A stretch of DNA of 64,000 nt from Chryseobacterium gleum (GCA_945881885.1 CAMCVI010000010.1:18556-82555), one strand, 5' to 3'. Counted from the first letter of the stretch, positions 35,185-45,000 are shown. A program made the numbers and translations. The notes: generated from the sequence alone by a model not told the origin.

Positions 35185-35499
35185 ATGATGAAAATTAAAA
35201 TAAAATCAGGTGACCTAGTAAGAGTTAATGCTGGTGATCATAAAGGACAAGAAGGTAAAGTTTTACGTGTACTTCGCGATAAATACAAAGCTGTTGTGGA
35301 AGGATTAAACATGGTTTCAAAACATACGAAACCAAGTGCAAAAAGCCCACAAGGTGGAATCGTGAAAAAAGAAGCTCCTATTCATATTTCTAATTTAGCA
35401 TTAATTGATGCTAAAACTAAAGAAACTTCTAAAGTAGGATTTAGAATGGATGGAGAAACAAAAGTAAGATTTTCAAAAAAATCTAATCAAGTTATATAG
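35185..35499 (+). CDS. rplX: 50S ribosomal protein L24
   Basis: A 104-residue L24 with the KOW motif [23 protein letters not shown] and [21 protein letters not shown]. An assembly initiator of the 50S subunit. Confidence 0.98.
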   Translation: MMKIKIKSGDLVRVNAGDHKGQEGKVLRVLRDKYKAVVEGLNMVSKHTKPSAKSPQGGIVKKEAPIHISNLALIDAKTKETSKVGFRMDGETKVRFSKKSNQVI

Positions 35500-35501
35500 T
35501 T

Positions 35502-36053
35502 ATGGGATACTTACCAAGACTAAAGGAAGAATATAAAAGCAGAATAGTTGCTGCTTTGAAAGAAGAATTTGGTTACAAAAATGTAATGCAAGTTCCAAAA
35601 TTGGAAAAAATTGTTATTAGCCGTGGTGTAGGTGCCGCAGTGTCTGACAAAAAATTAGTAGATTACGCTGTTGATGAGTTAACTAAAATAACAGGTCAAA
35701 GAGCAGTTGCTACTATTTCAAAGAAAGACGTTGCTTCATTCAAACTAAGAAAAGGAATGCCAATTGGTGCTAAAGTAACTTTACGTGGAGAAAGAATGTA
35801 TGAGTTTTTAGATAGACTTATTACTTCATCGTTACCTCGTGTAAGAGACTTTGGTGGAATTAAATCTACAGGATTTGATGGAAGAGGTAATTATAACTTA
35901 GGTGTACTTGAGCAAATCATTTTCCCAGAAATTGATATTGATAAAGTAAACAAAATTTCAGGGATGGATATTACTTTTGTTACCTCTGCTGATACAGACA
36001 AAGAAGCAAAATCATTATTAACCGAATTAGGTTTACCTTTCAAAAAGAACTAA
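35502..36053 (+). CDS. rplE: 50S ribosomal protein L5
   Basis: A 183-residue L5 binding 5S rRNA and the P-site tRNA region. It starts [42 protein letters not shown] and has the [15 protein letters not shown] and RDFGGI segments. It follows rplX by 2 nt. Confidence 0.98.
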   Translation: MGYLPRLKEEYKSRIVAALKEEFGYKNVMQVPKLEKIVISRGVGAAVSDKKLVDYAVDELTKITGQRAVATISKKDVASFKLRKGMPIGAKVTLRGERMYEFLDRLITSSLPRVRDFGGIKSTGFDGRGNYNLGVLEQIIFPEIDIDKVNKISGMDITFVTSADTDKEAKSLLTELGLPFKKN

Positions 36054-36056
36054 GTT

Positions 36057-36326
36057 ATGGCAAAAGAATCAATGAAAGCCCGTGAGGTTAAAAGACAAGC
36101 TGTTGTAGATAAGTATGCTGAAAAAAGAAAAGCTTTGAAAAAAGCTGGAGATTATGAAGCTTTACAAAAATTACCTAAAAATGCTTCACCAATTCGTTTA
36201 CACAATCGTTGTAAATTAACTGGTAGACCAAGAGGGTACATGCGTCAATTCGGTCTTTCTCGTGTTACATTCCGTGAAATGGCTAATCAAGGGTTAATAC
36301 CAGGAGTTAAAAAAGCTTCTTGGTAA
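36057..36326 (+). CDS. rpsN: 30S ribosomal protein S14, zinc-independent form
   Basis: An 89-residue S14 of the long type without the four zinc cysteines; only one Cys is present, in [12 protein letters not shown]. The end [28 protein letters not shown] is canonical. A promoter for rpsH overlaps its 3' end. Confidence 0.98.
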   Translation: MAKESMKAREVKRQAVVDKYAEKRKALKKAGDYEALQKLPKNASPIRLHNRCKLTGRPRGYMRQFGLSRVTFREMANQGLIPGVKKASW

Positions 36327-36350
36327 TCTCGCAAAAAGTTATTACTTTTG
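36320..36350 (+). promoter_or_regulatory. Internal spc-operon promoter before rpsH
   Basis: TTG (36320-36322), 20 nt, TACTTTTG (36343-36350): a full -33/-7 pair. The -33 triplet overlaps the last codons of rpsN. It creates an 80-nt 5' leader for rpsH and the genes after it. Confidence 0.7.
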
Positions 36351-36352
36351 CA

Positions 36353-36410
36353 AACCAAAAAATAATTTTAATTGGTTAAAGGTTCAGGAAGCGAGTGCTT
36401 TTTGAAAACC
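36353..36410 (+). promoter_or_regulatory. Structured leader upstream of rpsH
   Basis: Two helices can form. AACCAA (36353-36358) pairs with TTGGTT (36372-36377). Then GGTTCAGGAAGC (36381-36392) pairs with GCTTTTTG...AACC (36397-36410) through about 12 pairs, two of them G-U, with a 2-nt AA bulge and a GAGT loop. A long helix with a bulge next to the S8 gene recalls S8-binding sites in 16S rRNA and in the E. coli spc mRNA. The function is inferred. Confidence 0.5.
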
Positions 36411-36430
36411 ATAATCGCAAATTTATACAT

Positions 36431-36829
36431 ATGTATACAGATCCAATTGCCGATTATCTTACTAGAGTAAGAAATGCAGCTAGAGTAAACCACAAAGTGG
36501 TTGAAATTCCTGCTTCGAACTTGAAAAAAGAAATCACAAAGATTTTATTCGATCAAGGATATATCTTAAGTTACAAGTTTGAAGATGCTACTGTTCAAGG
36601 TACTATCAAAATCGCTTTAAAGTATGATAAAGATACTAAAGAGTCTGTAATTAAAGATATCCAAAGAATTAGTAAACCAGGTTTACGTAAATACGCAAGT
36701 TCTACGAATATCCCAAGAATTTTAAATGGTTTAGGTATTGCTATCGTGTCAACTTCAAAAGGAGTGATGACTGGTAAAATGGCCAAACAATTAAATGTTG
36801 GTGGTGAAGTAATTTGTTACGTATACTAA
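36431..36829 (+). CDS. rpsH: 30S ribosomal protein S8
   Basis: A 132-residue S8. I chose the ATG at 36431 ([16 protein letters not shown]); an in-frame start at 36395 lies inside the leader helix and would add a non-conserved stretch. The C-terminal [40 protein letters not shown] is canonical. S8 is the known feedback regulator of the spc operon in E. coli, which makes the structured leader of this gene notable. Confidence 0.98.
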   Translation: MYTDPIADYLTRVRNAARVNHKVVEIPASNLKKEITKILFDQGYILSYKFEDATVQGTIKIALKYDKDTKESVIKDIQRISKPGLRKYASSTNIPRILNGLGIAIVSTSKGVMTGKMAKQLNVGGEVICYVY

Positions 36830-36847
36830 TTTTAAAGACCATATAAG

Positions 36848-37390
36848 ATGTCAAGAATAGGTAAAAATCCAATTGCAATACCAGCAGGAGTAACTGTAGA
36901 AGTGAAAGACGCTGTTGTTACAGTAAAAGGAAAATTAGGCGAGCTTACTCAGGAATATTCTGATGTAACGATCAAAATTGAAGATAACAATGTTATCGTT
37001 GAACGTTCATCTGACCATAAGAATGAGAGAGCGAAACACGGACTTTATCGCTCATTAATCAATAACATGATTATTGGAGTAGCAGACGGTTTCACAAAAG
37101 AATTAGAATTAGTTGGAGTAGGATATAGAGCATCAAACCAAGGGCAAAAATTAGATTTAGCTTTAGGTTTTTCACACAATATCGTATTAGAAGTAGTTTC
37201 TGAAGTGAATGTGGAAACCATCTCGGAAAAAGGTAAAAATCCGATAGTGAAATTAACTTCATTTGACAAACAATTATTAGGACAAGTTGCTGCCAAAATC
37301 AGAGCTTTCCGTAAACCAGAACCGTACAAAGGTAAAGGGGTTAAGTTTGTAGGTGAGGAAGTAAGAAGAAAAGCAGGTAAATCAGCTTAA
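36848..37390 (+). CDS. rplF: 50S ribosomal protein L6
   Basis: A 180-residue L6 made of two similar domains. It begins [21 protein letters not shown] and ends with the [31 protein letters not shown] signature. It lies near the factor-binding site. Confidence 0.99.
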   Translation: MSRIGKNPIAIPAGVTVEVKDAVVTVKGKLGELTQEYSDVTIKIEDNNVIVERSSDHKNERAKHGLYRSLINNMIIGVADGFTKELELVGVGYRASNQGQKLDLALGFSHNIVLEVVSEVNVETISEKGKNPIVKLTSFDKQLLGQVAAKIRAFRKPEPYKGKGVKFVGEEVRRKAGKSA

Positions 37391-37401
37391 AATATAAAGT
37401 T

Positions 37402-37752
37402 ATGTCATTAACAAAATCTGAAAGAAGACAAAGAATACAGTTTAGAATTAGAAAGACTGTAAGCGGAACTGCTGCTCAACCTAGACTTTCTGTTTATAGA
37501 AGCAATAAAGAAATCTATGCACAAATCATAGATGATGTAAACGGTGTTACTTTAGTTGCTGCTTCATCGAGAGATAAAGGAGTTACTGGAGGTACTAAAA
37601 TCGAAACTGCAAATGCAGTTGGTAAATTGATCGCTGAAAAAGCACTTAAAGCTGGTGTTTCTACTATCTCTTTTGATAGAGGAGGAAACTTATACCACGG
37701 ACGAGTAAAATCGTTAGCTGAAGGCGCTAGAGAAGCAGGACTTAAATTCTAA
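37402..37752 (+). CDS. rplR: 50S ribosomal protein L18
   Basis: A 116-residue L18 that binds 5S rRNA, with [28 protein letters not shown] and the end [26 protein letters not shown]. It is 3 nt from rpsE. Confidence 0.98.
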   Translation: MSLTKSERRQRIQFRIRKTVSGTAAQPRLSVYRSNKEIYAQIIDDVNGVTLVAASSRDKGVTGGTKIETANAVGKLIAEKALKAGVSTISFDRGGNLYHGRVKSLAEGAREAGLKF

Positions 37753-37755
37753 GGT

Positions 37756-38280
37756 ATGTATCAAAATTATAAAAACGTAGAATTAGTGAAACCAGCAGGT
37801 CTTGAATTAAAAGACCGTTTGGTGAGTGTTAATCGTGTTACTAAAGTAACTAAAGGTGGTAGAGCTTTTGGTTTTTCAGCTATCGTTGTAGTTGGAGATG
37901 AAAATGGAGTAGTAGGTCACGGTTTAGGAAAATCTAAAGATGTTTCTGAAGCAATTGCGAAAGCAGTAGAAGATGCTAAGAAAAATTTAGTAAAAATTCC
38001 TTTAAGTGGACAATCTGTTCCTCATGAGCAAAAAGGTAAATTTGGTGGTGCTAGAGTATTCTTAATGCCAGCTTCACACGGTACTGGAGTTATTGCTGGT
38101 GGTGCTGTACGTGCGGTATTAGAATCAGTTGGTGTACACGATGTGTTATCTAAATCTCAAGGTTCATCAAATCCTCACAACGTAGTGAAAGCAACTTTTG
38201 ATGCTTTGTTACAAATGAGAAGTGCTCTTACCGTTGCAAAACAAAGAGGAGTATCTTTAGATAAAGTATTTAAAGGATAA
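37756..38280 (+). CDS. rpsE: 30S ribosomal protein S5
   Basis: A 174-residue S5 affecting decoding fidelity. It has the [48 protein letters not shown] dsRBD-like domain and the [24 protein letters not shown] domain. Canonical length. Confidence 0.99.
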   Translation: MYQNYKNVELVKPAGLELKDRLVSVNRVTKVTKGGRAFGFSAIVVVGDENGVVGHGLGKSKDVSEAIAKAVEDAKKNLVKIPLSGQSVPHEQKGKFGGARVFLMPASHGTGVIAGGAVRAVLESVGVHDVLSKSQGSSNPHNVVKATFDALLQMRSALTVAKQRGVSLDKVFKG

Positions 38281-38291
38281 ATCAAGGAGAT

Positions 38292-38471
38292 ATGAAAATT
38301 TTAGTAAAACAAGTTAGAAGTAAAATCAACTGTCCATTAGACCAAAAGAGAACATTAATCGCTCTTGGTATCAGAAAAATGGGTCAAGTTGTTGAGCACG
38401 ACGCAAGTCCTGCTGTACTTGGAATGGTAAATAAAGTTAAACACTTAGTTTCTGTTGAAGAAACTAAATAA
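38292..38471 (+). CDS. rpmD: 50S ribosomal protein L30
   Basis: A 59-residue L30, just under common ORF cut-offs. It begins MKILVKQVRSKINCPLDQKR and contains the RTLIALGIRKMGQVVEHDASPAVLGMV core. It lies between rpsE (11 nt) and rplO (13 nt). An AAGGAG just before the ATG is one of the rare Shine-Dalgarno-like sequences in the window, although very close to the start. Confidence 0.97.
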   Translation: MKILVKQVRSKINCPLDQKRTLIALGIRKMGQVVEHDASPAVLGMVNKVKHLVSVEETK

Positions 38472-38484
38472 CAATATACATGTT

Positions 38485-38937
38485 ATGAATTTAAGTAATT
38501 TACAACCAGCAGAAGGTTCTGTTCACAACCAAAACAAAAGAGTAGGTAGAGGTGAAGGTTCTGGTAAAGGTGGTACCTCTACAAGAGGTCACAAAGGAGC
38601 CAAATCTCGTTCTGGTTATTCAAAGAAAATTGGTTTTGAAGGAGGTCAAATGCCCCTTCAACGAAGAGTACCAAAATTTGGTTTTAAAAACATCAATAGA
38701 GTAGAATATCAAGGTATAAATCTTGATACTTTACAAGGTTTAGTAGCAAACGGTGTAATCTCAGAAGCTGTAGATTTTACAGTATTTGTAGAAACACGTT
38801 TGGCTACCAAAAATAGCTTAGTAAAGATTTTAGGAAGAGGTGAGCTAAAAACAAAATTAAAAGTTAGTGCTCACAAATTTACTGCAACTGCAAAAGCGGC
38901 CATCGAAGCTGCTGGAGGAGAAGTAGTAATTCTTTAA
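38485..38937 (+). CDS. rplO: 50S ribosomal protein L15
   Basis: A 150-residue L15. The ATG at 38485 (MNLSNLQPAEGSVHNQNKRVGRGEGSGKGG) is the true start; the in-frame ATG at 38455 lies in rpmD. GRGEGSGKGGTSTRGHKGAKSRSG is the glycine-rich signature. It is followed by secY after 11 nt. Confidence 0.98.
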   Translation: MNLSNLQPAEGSVHNQNKRVGRGEGSGKGGTSTRGHKGAKSRSGYSKKIGFEGGQMPLQRRVPKFGFKNINRVEYQGINLDTLQGLVANGVISEAVDFTVFVETRLATKNSLVKILGRGELKTKLKVSAHKFTATAKAAIEAAGGEVVIL

Positions 38938-38948
38938 TTAGTATCACT

Positions 38949-40286
38949 ATGAAGAAATTTATAGAATCATTTATCAATGTTTGGAAAATAGAAGAACTAA
39001 AAAATAAAATTTTAGTGACTCTTGGAATATTACTTGTGTACCGTTTTGGCTCACAAGTAACTTTACCAGGTATTGATTCAACTAAATTGCAAAGTCTATC
39101 TAATCAAACAGAAGGTGGAATCGGTTGGTTAATTAATGTATTTACAGGTGGTGCTTTCTCGGAAGCTTCTATCTTTGCATTAGGTATTATGCCTTACATC
39201 TCTGCATCGATTGTAGTTCAATTAATGGGAATTGCGATTCCTTATTTACAAAAACTTCAAAAAGATGGTGAAAGTGGTAGAAAAACACTTAACCAAATTA
39301 CACGTTGGTTAACTATAGCAATTACATTGGTTCAAGGGCCAGGTTATATTTTTAATTTAAAACAAACCTTACCTGCTGAAGCATTTGTAAATCCTGATTT
39401 CTTTACTTTCTTCCCTTTATTTGGGTCTGTATTAATTATCGTTTCGGGAACTATTTTCGCAATGTGGTTAGGAGAAAGAATTACAGAAAAAGGAATTGGT
39501 AACGGAATATCACTATTAATTATGGTGGGGATTTTGGCAAGAATGCCAGAAGCATTTATACAAGAAGTAGGAACTAACAGTAGTAACCCAATGAAAATAA
39601 TTATCGAAGTAATTATTTGGTTATTGGTTATTATAGCTACCATTTTATTAGTTATGGCTTTGAGAAAAGTTCAGGTGCAATACGCACGTCGATCAGTTTC
39701 TGGAGATTTCGAATCAGATTCAATGGATGATAACAGACAATTCATTCCATTAAAATTGAATTCTGCAGGTGTTATGCCAATTATTTTTGCGCAAGCAATC
39801 ATGTTCATACCTGCTGCATTAGCTGGATTATCTAAGTCGGACACGGCTTTAAGCATTTCAAATATGTTTAAAGATCCTTTCGGTTTAGTTTATAATGTAG
39901 TTTTTGCCTTATTAATTGTTATTTTTACGTATTTTTACACCGCTATTACGGTACCAACCAATAAAATGGCAGATGACTTAAAAAGAAGTGGAGGTTTTAT
40001 TCCAGGTATCAAACCAGGGGCTGAAACTGGAGATTTCCTTGATAAGTTAATGTCTCTAATCACGTTTCCAGGTTCATTATTCTTAGCTTTAATTGCAGTG
40101 TTCCCTGCTATTATTCACGGAATGTTAGATGTTCAAGGCGCGTGGGCTTACTTTTATGGTGGTACTTCGTTAATTATTATGGTCGGAGTTGCAATCGACA
40201 CAATTCAACAAATTAATTCATATTTGTTAAACAAACATTATGATGGTTTAATGAAAAGTGGTAAAAATAGAAAAGCTGTCGCTTAA
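38949..40286 (+). CDS. secY: Protein translocase subunit SecY
   Basis: A 445-residue inner-membrane channel with about ten membrane segments. It starts NVWKIEELKNKILVTLGILLVYRFGSQVTLPGID and has FALGIMPYISASIVVQL (plug and second segment), GERITEKGIGNGISLLI, and RRSVSGDFESDSMDDNRQFIPLKLNSAGVMPIIFA. The position after rplO is universal. No adk or map follows; infA is next after 6 nt. Confidence 0.99.
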   Translation: MKKFIESFINVWKIEELKNKILVTLGILLVYRFGSQVTLPGIDSTKLQSLSNQTEGGIGWLINVFTGGAFSEASIFALGIMPYISASIVVQLMGIAIPYLQKLQKDGESGRKTLNQITRWLTIAITLVQGPGYIFNLKQTLPAEAFVNPDFFTFFPLFGSVLIIVSGTIFAMWLGERITEKGIGNGISLLIMVGILARMPEAFIQEVGTNSSNPMKIIIEVIIWLLVIIATILLVMALRKVQVQYARRSVSGDFESDSMDDNRQFIPLKLNSAGVMPIIFAQAIMFIPAALAGLSKSDTALSISNMFKDPFGLVYNVVFALLIVIFTYFYTAITVPTNKMADDLKRSGGFIPGIKPGAETGDFLDKLMSLITFPGSLFLALIAVFPAIIHGMLDVQGAWAYFYGGTSLIIMVGVAIDTIQQINSYLLNKHYDGLMKSGKNRKAVA

Positions 40287-40292
40287 TTAATT

Positions 40293-40508
40293 ATGGCAAA
40301 ACAATCAGCAATAGAACAAGACGGAAGCATTGTAGAAGCATTATCTAATGCAATGTTCCGAGTGGAATTAGAAAACGGACATGTTGTAATTGCTCACATC
40401 TCAGGTAAAATGCGTATGCATTACATTAAATTACTACCAGGAGACAAGGTTAAACTTGAAATGAGCCCTTACGATTTGTCAAAAGCTAGAATTACTTATA
40501 GATACTAA
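40293..40508 (+). CDS. infA: Translation initiation factor IF-1
   Basis: A 71-residue OB-fold factor: [69 protein letters not shown] region in canonical order. It binds the A-site of the 30S subunit during initiation. A heptamer array follows. Confidence 0.99.
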   Translation: MAKQSAIEQDGSIVEALSNAMFRVELENGHVVIAHISGKMRMHYIKLLPGDKVKLEMSPYDLSKARITYRY

Positions 40509-40512
40509 AAAA

Positions 40513-40575
40513 GCAATAGGCAATAGGCAATAAGCAGTTAGCTTAAAGCATAAAGCATATAGCATAAAGCAAATT
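40513..40575. repeat. Phased heptamer array, nine units, between infA and rpmJ
   Basis: Sixty-three nucleotides divide exactly into nine 7-mers that all start GC: GCAATAG twice, GCAATAA, GCAGTTA, GCTTAAA, GCATAAA, GCATATA, GCATAAA, GCAAATT. The array starts 4 nt after the infA stop and ends 3 nt before the rpmJ ATG, and accounts for nearly the whole 70-nt spacer. Nearby spacers in this operon are mostly 2-20 nt. Confidence 0.85.
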
Positions 40576-40578
40576 AAG

Positions 40579-40695
40579 ATGAAAGTAAGAGCATCAGTTA
40601 AAAAAAGAAGCGCAGAATGTATTATCGTGCGTAGAAAAGGAAGATTATACGTTATTAACAAAAAGAATCCTAGATTTAAACAAAGACAAGGATAA
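40579..40695 (+). CDS. rpmJ: 50S ribosomal protein L36, zinc-independent form
   Basis: A 38-residue L36: [14 protein letters not shown], then [21 protein letters not shown]. Only one of the zinc-ligand positions of the C+ form is a cysteine, so this is the zinc-independent type, common in Bacteroidota. The gene is not degenerate. rpsM follows after 2 nt. Confidence 0.96.
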
Positions 40696-40697
40696 TT

Positions 40698-41072
40698 ATG
40701 GCAAGAATAGCAGGGGTCGATATCCCAAAAAACAAAAGAGGAGTTATCGCTTTAACATACATTTTTGGTATGGGTAAAAGTAGAGCTATTGAGGTTTTAG
40801 AAAAAGCCAAAGTAAGCCAAGATAAAAAAGTATCTGATTGGAATGATGACGAAATCGGAGCAATTCGTGAAGCGGTTTCATCATTTAAAATCGAAGGTGA
40901 ATTACGTTCAGAAATCACATTAAACATCAAACGTTTAATGGATATCGGATGTCAAAGAGGTATTCGCCATAGAGCAGGATTACCTTTAAGAGGTCAAAGA
41001 ACAAAAAACAACTCGAGAACAAGAAAAGGTAAAAGAAAAACTGTTGCTAACAAGAAAAAAGCAACTAAATAG
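40698..41072 (+). CDS. rpsM: 30S ribosomal protein S13
   Basis: A 124-residue S13 in the 30S head, with [29 protein letters not shown] and the C-terminal [30 protein letters not shown] tail that contacts P-site tRNA. Confidence 0.99.
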   Translation: MARIAGVDIPKNKRGVIALTYIFGMGKSRAIEVLEKAKVSQDKKVSDWNDDEIGAIREAVSSFKIEGELRSEITLNIKRLMDIGCQRGIRHRAGLPLRGQRTKNNSRTRKGKRKTVANKKKATK

Positions 41073-41080
41073 TAAATAAT

Positions 41081-41464
41081 ATGGCTAAGGCAACTGCAAA
41101 AAAACGTAAAGTTATCGTTGAGTCTTCTGGAGAAGCACATATTAGCGCTACTTTTAACAACATCATCATTTCGTTAACAAACAAAAAAGGTGAAGTTATT
41201 TCTTGGTCGTCAGCTGGTAAAATGGGTTTCAGAGGTTCTAAAAAGAACACTCCATACGCTGCCCAAATGGCCGCTGAAGATTGTGGAAAAGTAGCTCTTG
41301 AAGCTGGACTTAAAAAAGTAAAAGTTTACGTTAAAGGTCCAGGAAATGGTAGAGAATCTGCTATCAGATCAATCCATAATAGTGGAATAGAAGTAACTGA
41401 AATTATTGATGTTACTCCAATGCCGCATAATGGATGTCGTCCTCCAAAGAGAAGAAGAGTATAA
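41081..41464 (+). CDS. rpsK: 30S ribosomal protein S11
   Basis: A 127-residue S11 of the 30S platform. It has [45 protein letters not shown] and the C-terminal [18 protein letters not shown]. An 87-nt gap follows with the rpsD leader. Confidence 0.99.
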   Translation: MAKATAKKRKVIVESSGEAHISATFNNIIISLTNKKGEVISWSSAGKMGFRGSKKNTPYAAQMAAEDCGKVALEAGLKKVKVYVKGPGNGRESAIRSIHNSGIEVTEIIDVTPMPHNGCRPPKRRRV

Positions 41465-41481
41465 CAATTAGTATAAAACAT

Positions 41482-41533
41482 AGGTAGGAATTTAGATTAT
41501 CGAAGGAAAGACCTTAATTCATAATCCCGACCT
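41482..41533 (+). promoter_or_regulatory. Structured rpsD leader, candidate S4 autoregulatory RNA
   Basis: Three nested helices can form: AGGT (41482-41485) with ACCT (41530-41533), GATTAT (41495-41500) with ATAATC (41521-41526), and AAGG (41503-41506) with CCTT (41512-41515). An alternative helix pairs 41482-41492 with 41523-41533 at 9 of 11 positions and competes with the middle one. S4 represses its own operon in several bacteria, and an S4 leader RNA class has been reported in Bacteroidia, as I recall. Confidence 0.6.
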
Positions 41534-41551
41534 TAAATTAAAATTTGTAAA

Positions 41552-42157
41552 ATGGCAAGATATACTGGTCCAAAAACAAGAATCGCCCGTAAGTTTGGTG
41601 AAGCAATTTTCGGAGAAGATAAAGCTTTCGAAAGAAGAAATTATCCTCCTGGTCAACATGGTTTGGCAAAAAGAAGAGGTAAAAAGTCTGAATACGCTGT
41701 CCAGTTAATGGAAAAGCAAAAAGCAAAATATACCTATGGTATTTTAGAGCGTCAATTCAGAAATTTATTTGAAAAAGCAGCAGCTGCTTCAGGTGTAACA
41801 GGTGAAATCTTGTTACAACTTTGTGAAGCTCGTTTAGACAATGTAGTTTACAGAATGGGTATTGCACCTACTCGTAGATCTGCACGTCAGTTCGTTTCTC
41901 ACAGGCACATCACAGTAAATGGTGAATTGGTAAATGTAGCTTCTTACCACTTAAAACCTGGCGATATTGTTGCAGTTCGTGAAAAATCTAAATCTTTAGA
42001 AGCAATTGAAAGCTCTTTGGCAAACAATTCTTCAGTATATGAGTGGATTACTTGGAATAATGATACGAAACAAGGTACGTTTGTAACGGTTCCTCAAAGA
42101 CTTCAAATTCCAGAAAATATTAAAGAGCAACTAATCGTTGAGTTGTATAACAAATAA
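41552..42157 (+). CDS. rpsD: 30S ribosomal protein S4
   Basis: A 201-residue S4, a primary 16S rRNA binder and the usual alpha-operon repressor. It has [37 protein letters not shown] and the S4 domain [34 protein letters not shown]. No zinc-finger cysteines occur in the N-terminus. rpoA follows after 21 nt. Confidence 0.99.
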   Translation: MARYTGPKTRIARKFGEAIFGEDKAFERRNYPPGQHGLAKRRGKKSEYAVQLMEKQKAKYTYGILERQFRNLFEKAAAASGVTGEILLQLCEARLDNVVYRMGIAPTRRSARQFVSHRHITVNGELVNVASYHLKPGDIVAVREKSKSLEAIESSLANNSSVYEWITWNNDTKQGTFVTVPQRLQIPENIKEQLIVELYNK

Positions 42158-42178
42158 TAATTGACATTAGTCGAAGAT

Positions 42179-43171
42179 ATGGCAATATTTAATTTTCAAA
42201 AGCCCGATAAAGTTATCATGATCGATTCAACCGATTTTGAAGGTAAATTCGAATTTAGACCTTTAGAACCTGGTTACGGATTGACAGTTGGTAACGCTTT
42301 AAGAAGAGTTTTACTTTCTGCATTAGAAGGTTTTGCTATTACATCTGTTAGAATAGAGGGTGTTGAACATGAATTTTCAACAATTTCTGGTGTAGTAGAA
42401 GATGTAACTGAAATTATCTTAAATCTTAAACAAGTACGTTTCAAACGTCAAATTGAAGATGTAGATAACGAATCAGTTTCTATCTCTCTTTCTGGTAAAG
42501 ATCAAATTACAGCTGGTGATTTCCAAAAATTTATTTCTGGTTTTCAAGTTTTAAACCCAGATTTAGTAATTTGTAATCTAGACAGCAAAACAACTATCAA
42601 CATGGAACTTTCTATCGAAAAAGGTAGAGGTTATGTTCCTGCTGAAGAAAATAAAAAACCTAATGCTCCTATTGGAACAATTTTTACAGACTCTATTTAT
42701 ACGCCTGTAAAAAATGTGAAGTATTCTATTGAAAACTTCCGTGTTGAACAAAAAACAGATTACGAAAAATTAGTTTTCGAAATCAAAACAGATGGTTCAA
42801 TAAATCCTAAAGATGCATTAACAGAAGCAGCTAAAACGTTGATTCACCATTTTATGTTGTTTTCTGACGAAAGAATCACTCTAGAGGCTGATGAAATTGC
42901 TCAAACTGAATCTTATGATGAGGAATCATTACACATGAGACAACTATTGAAAACTAAATTAGTTGATATGGATTTATCAGTAAGAGCTTTGAACTGCTTA
43001 AAAGCAGCTGAAGTTGATACCCTTGGAGATTTAGTTTCTTTCAATAAAAACGATTTAATGAAATTCCGTAATTTTGGTAAAAAATCCCTAACTGAATTAG
43101 ATGAGTTAGTGGCTATTAAAAACCTTACTTTCGGAATGGATTTAGCAAAATACAAATTAGATAAAGAATAA
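42179..43171 (+). CDS. rpoA: DNA-directed RNA polymerase subunit alpha
   Basis: A 330-residue alpha subunit. The ATG at 42179 ([16 protein letters not shown]) is chosen over an in-frame TTG at 42161. The N-terminal domain includes [34 protein letters not shown]. The C-terminal domain, which binds UP elements and activators, has [16 protein letters not shown] [24 protein letters not shown] and [13 protein letters not shown]. Confidence 0.99.
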   Translation: MAIFNFQKPDKVIMIDSTDFEGKFEFRPLEPGYGLTVGNALRRVLLSALEGFAITSVRIEGVEHEFSTISGVVEDVTEIILNLKQVRFKRQIEDVDNESVSISLSGKDQITAGDFQKFISGFQVLNPDLVICNLDSKTTINMELSIEKGRGYVPAEENKKPNAPIGTIFTDSIYTPVKNVKYSIENFRVEQKTDYEKLVFEIKTDGSINPKDALTEAAKTLIHHFMLFSDERITLEADEIAQTESYDEESLHMRQLLKTKLVDMDLSVRALNCLKAAEVDTLGDLVSFNKNDLMKFRNFGKKSLTELDELVAIKNLTFGMDLAKYKLDKE

Positions 43172-43232
43172 TTCATTCATATTTTGCTCTCCAAAGCGGA
43201 TTGATGCAAGATGAAGATAAAATAATTACGTC

Positions 43233-43739
43233 ATGAGACACGGAAAAAAATTCAATCATTTAAGTAGACAAACAGGTCATAGAAAAGCAATGCTTGCTAA
43301 CATGGCATGTTCTCTAATTGAACACAAGCGTATCAATACAACTGTTGCTAAAGCGAAAGCTTTAAAACAATTTTTTGAGCCTCTTGTAACAAAATCAAAA
43401 GAAGATACAACGCACAACAGACGTATTTGTTTTTCTTATTTAAGAAGTAAATATGCTGTTACTGAATTGTTCAGAGAAGTAGCTGATAAAGTTGCTGATC
43501 GTCCAGGAGGTTATACTCGTATTATTAAGTTAGGAAACCGTTTAGGGGATAACGCTGATATGGCAATGATTGAACTTGTAGATTTTAATACAATTTATTC
43601 AACTGCTAAAAAAGAAGTTAAAAAAGCATCTACTCGTAGAGGTAAATCAAAAAAATCAGATGAAACTGTAGCGGAAACTCCAGCTGCTGAATCAACTGAT
43701 ACTACTGAAACAACCGAAACAACAGAAGCTTCTGAATAA
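43233..43739 (+). CDS. rplQ: 50S ribosomal protein L17 with acidic C-terminal extension
   Basis: A 168-residue L17. The first 120 or so residues are canonical ([34 protein letters not shown]). They are followed by a basic linker and a Thr/Glu-rich tail of about 30 residues, absent from E. coli L17 but usual in Bacteroidota. It closes the ribosomal cluster; a strong terminator follows. Confidence 0.98.
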   Translation: MRHGKKFNHLSRQTGHRKAMLANMACSLIEHKRINTTVAKAKALKQFFEPLVTKSKEDTTHNRRICFSYLRSKYAVTELFREVADKVADRPGGYTRIIKLGNRLGDNADMAMIELVDFNTIYSTAKKEVKKASTRRGKSKKSDETVAETPAAESTDTTETTETTEASE

Positions 43740-43768
43740 TCATGAAACAATTGATTTAAAATACTTAA

Positions 43769-43806
43769 AAAAGGATAAACAAATTTTTGTTTATCCTTTT
43801 TTTTTA
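43769..43806 (+). terminator. Terminator of the ribosomal supercluster
   Basis: AAGGATAAAC (43771-43780) pairs with GTTTATCCTT (43789-43798), 10 bp, 8-nt loop, followed by a run of T. Confidence 0.92.
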
Positions 43807-43820
43807 TAAATACTATAACG

Positions 43821-43828
43821 TAATTTTG
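43821..43828 (+). promoter_or_regulatory. -7 element of the carA promoter
   Basis: TAATTTTG, 62 nt before the carA ATG. No TTG is at the -33 position. Confidence 0.5.
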
Positions 43829-43890
43829 CAACATAAATAAGGTAACTTAAAATTAGATGTGTATATCTTTTTTAAAAACTACAATAACTG

Positions 43891-45000
43891 ATGAAATACA
43901 ATAACAAACAACAAGCAGTACTTTTATTAAAAGACGGGACTATTTTCTACGGAAAATCAATTGGAATTTCAGGAACAACTTTTGGGGAAATTGCATTTAA
44001 TACAGGTACAACAGGTTATCAAGAAATATTCACAGATCCTTCATATTATGGGCAAATTATGGTTACAACCAATGCGCATATTGGTAATTATGGGGTCAAT
44101 ACAAATGAAGTAGAATCAGATGCTGTTAAAATATCTGGTTTGGTTTGTAAAAACTTTAGTATGAATTATTCTAGAGTAGACGCTTCTGAAAGTTTGTATG
44201 ACTACCTAGAAAAACAAAATTTAATAGTAATTTCTGATGTTGATACGCGCGCTTTAGTTAGTTATATTAGAGATAACGGCGCTATGAATGCAATTATTTC
44301 TTCAGATGGAACTTCAATAGAAGACTTGAAAATAAAATTGGAACAAGCGCCAAATATGGAAGGTTTAGATTTAGCTTCTGTAGTTTCTACCAAAGAACCT
44401 TACTTTTTTGGAGATGAAAATGCAACTTTTAAAATTGCCGCTTTAGATTTAGGAATCAAAACAAATATCTTAAGAAATTTAGCCAAACGGGATTGCTATA
44501 TTAAAGTGTTTCCATATAATGCCACTTTTAACGATATGAAAGCGTTTCATCCAGATGGATATTTTTTATCAAACGGTCCTGGAGATCCAGATCCGCTAGC
44601 TGCTGCGCAAGAAGTTGCCAGAAATATTTTAGCTGAAAACAAACCTTTATTCGGAATTTGTTTAGGACATCAAGTAATTGCTTTAGCTAATGGCATTTCC
44701 ACATATAAAATGTTCAACGGACACAGAGGAATCAATCATCCGGTGAAAAACCTGGTAACTGGGAAAGGTGAAATCACTTCTCAAAACCACGGATTTGCTG
44801 TAAATAAAGAGCAATTAGAAGGTCATCCAGATTTTGATTTAACACACGTTCATTTAAATGATGGAACCGTTGCAGGAATGAAAATGAAATCTAAAAACTG
44901 TTTTTCTGTTCAATATCATCCAGAAGCTAGTCCTGGACCACATGATTCAAGTTACTTATTTGATGAGTTTATCGCCAATATAAAAACATCTCAAAACTAA
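43891..45000 (+). CDS. carA: Carbamoyl-phosphate synthase small subunit
   Basis: A 369-residue glutaminase subunit that supplies ammonia to CarB for pyrimidine and arginine synthesis. The N-terminal domain has LLKDGTIFYGKSIGISGTTFGEIAFNTGTTGYQEIFTDPSYYGQI. The class I amidotransferase domain has the nucleophile Cys in PLFGICLGHQVIALA and the His/Glu pair in FSVQYHPEASPGP. carB is not in the window. Confidence 0.98.
   Translation: MKYNNKQQAVLLLKDGTIFYGKSIGISGTTFGEIAFNTGTTGYQEIFTDPSYYGQIMVTTNAHIGNYGVNTNEVESDAVKISGLVCKNFSMNYSRVDASESLYDYLEKQNLIVISDVDTRALVSYIRDNGAMNAIISSDGTSIEDLKIKLEQAPNMEGLDLASVVSTKEPYFFGDENATFKIAALDLGIKTNILRNLAKRDCYIKVFPYNATFNDMKAFHPDGYFLSNGPGDPDPLAAAQEVARNILAENKPLFGICLGHQVIALANGISTYKMFNGHRGINHPVKNLVTGKGEITSQNHGFAVNKEQLEGHPDFDLTHVHLNDGTVAGMKMKSKNCFSVQYHPEASPGPHDSSYLFDEFIANIKTSQN

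Noticed and set aside
36395..36430. Upstream in-frame start of rpsH
   Set aside because: It falls in the leader helix and the added residues are not part of S8.
40513..40575. CRISPR-like array between infA and rpmJ
   Set aside because: Units are 7 nt with no spacers and no cas genes nearby.
40579..40695. L36 as a degenerate gene because zinc ligands are missing
   Set aside because: The cysteine-poor sequence is the normal zinc-independent form.
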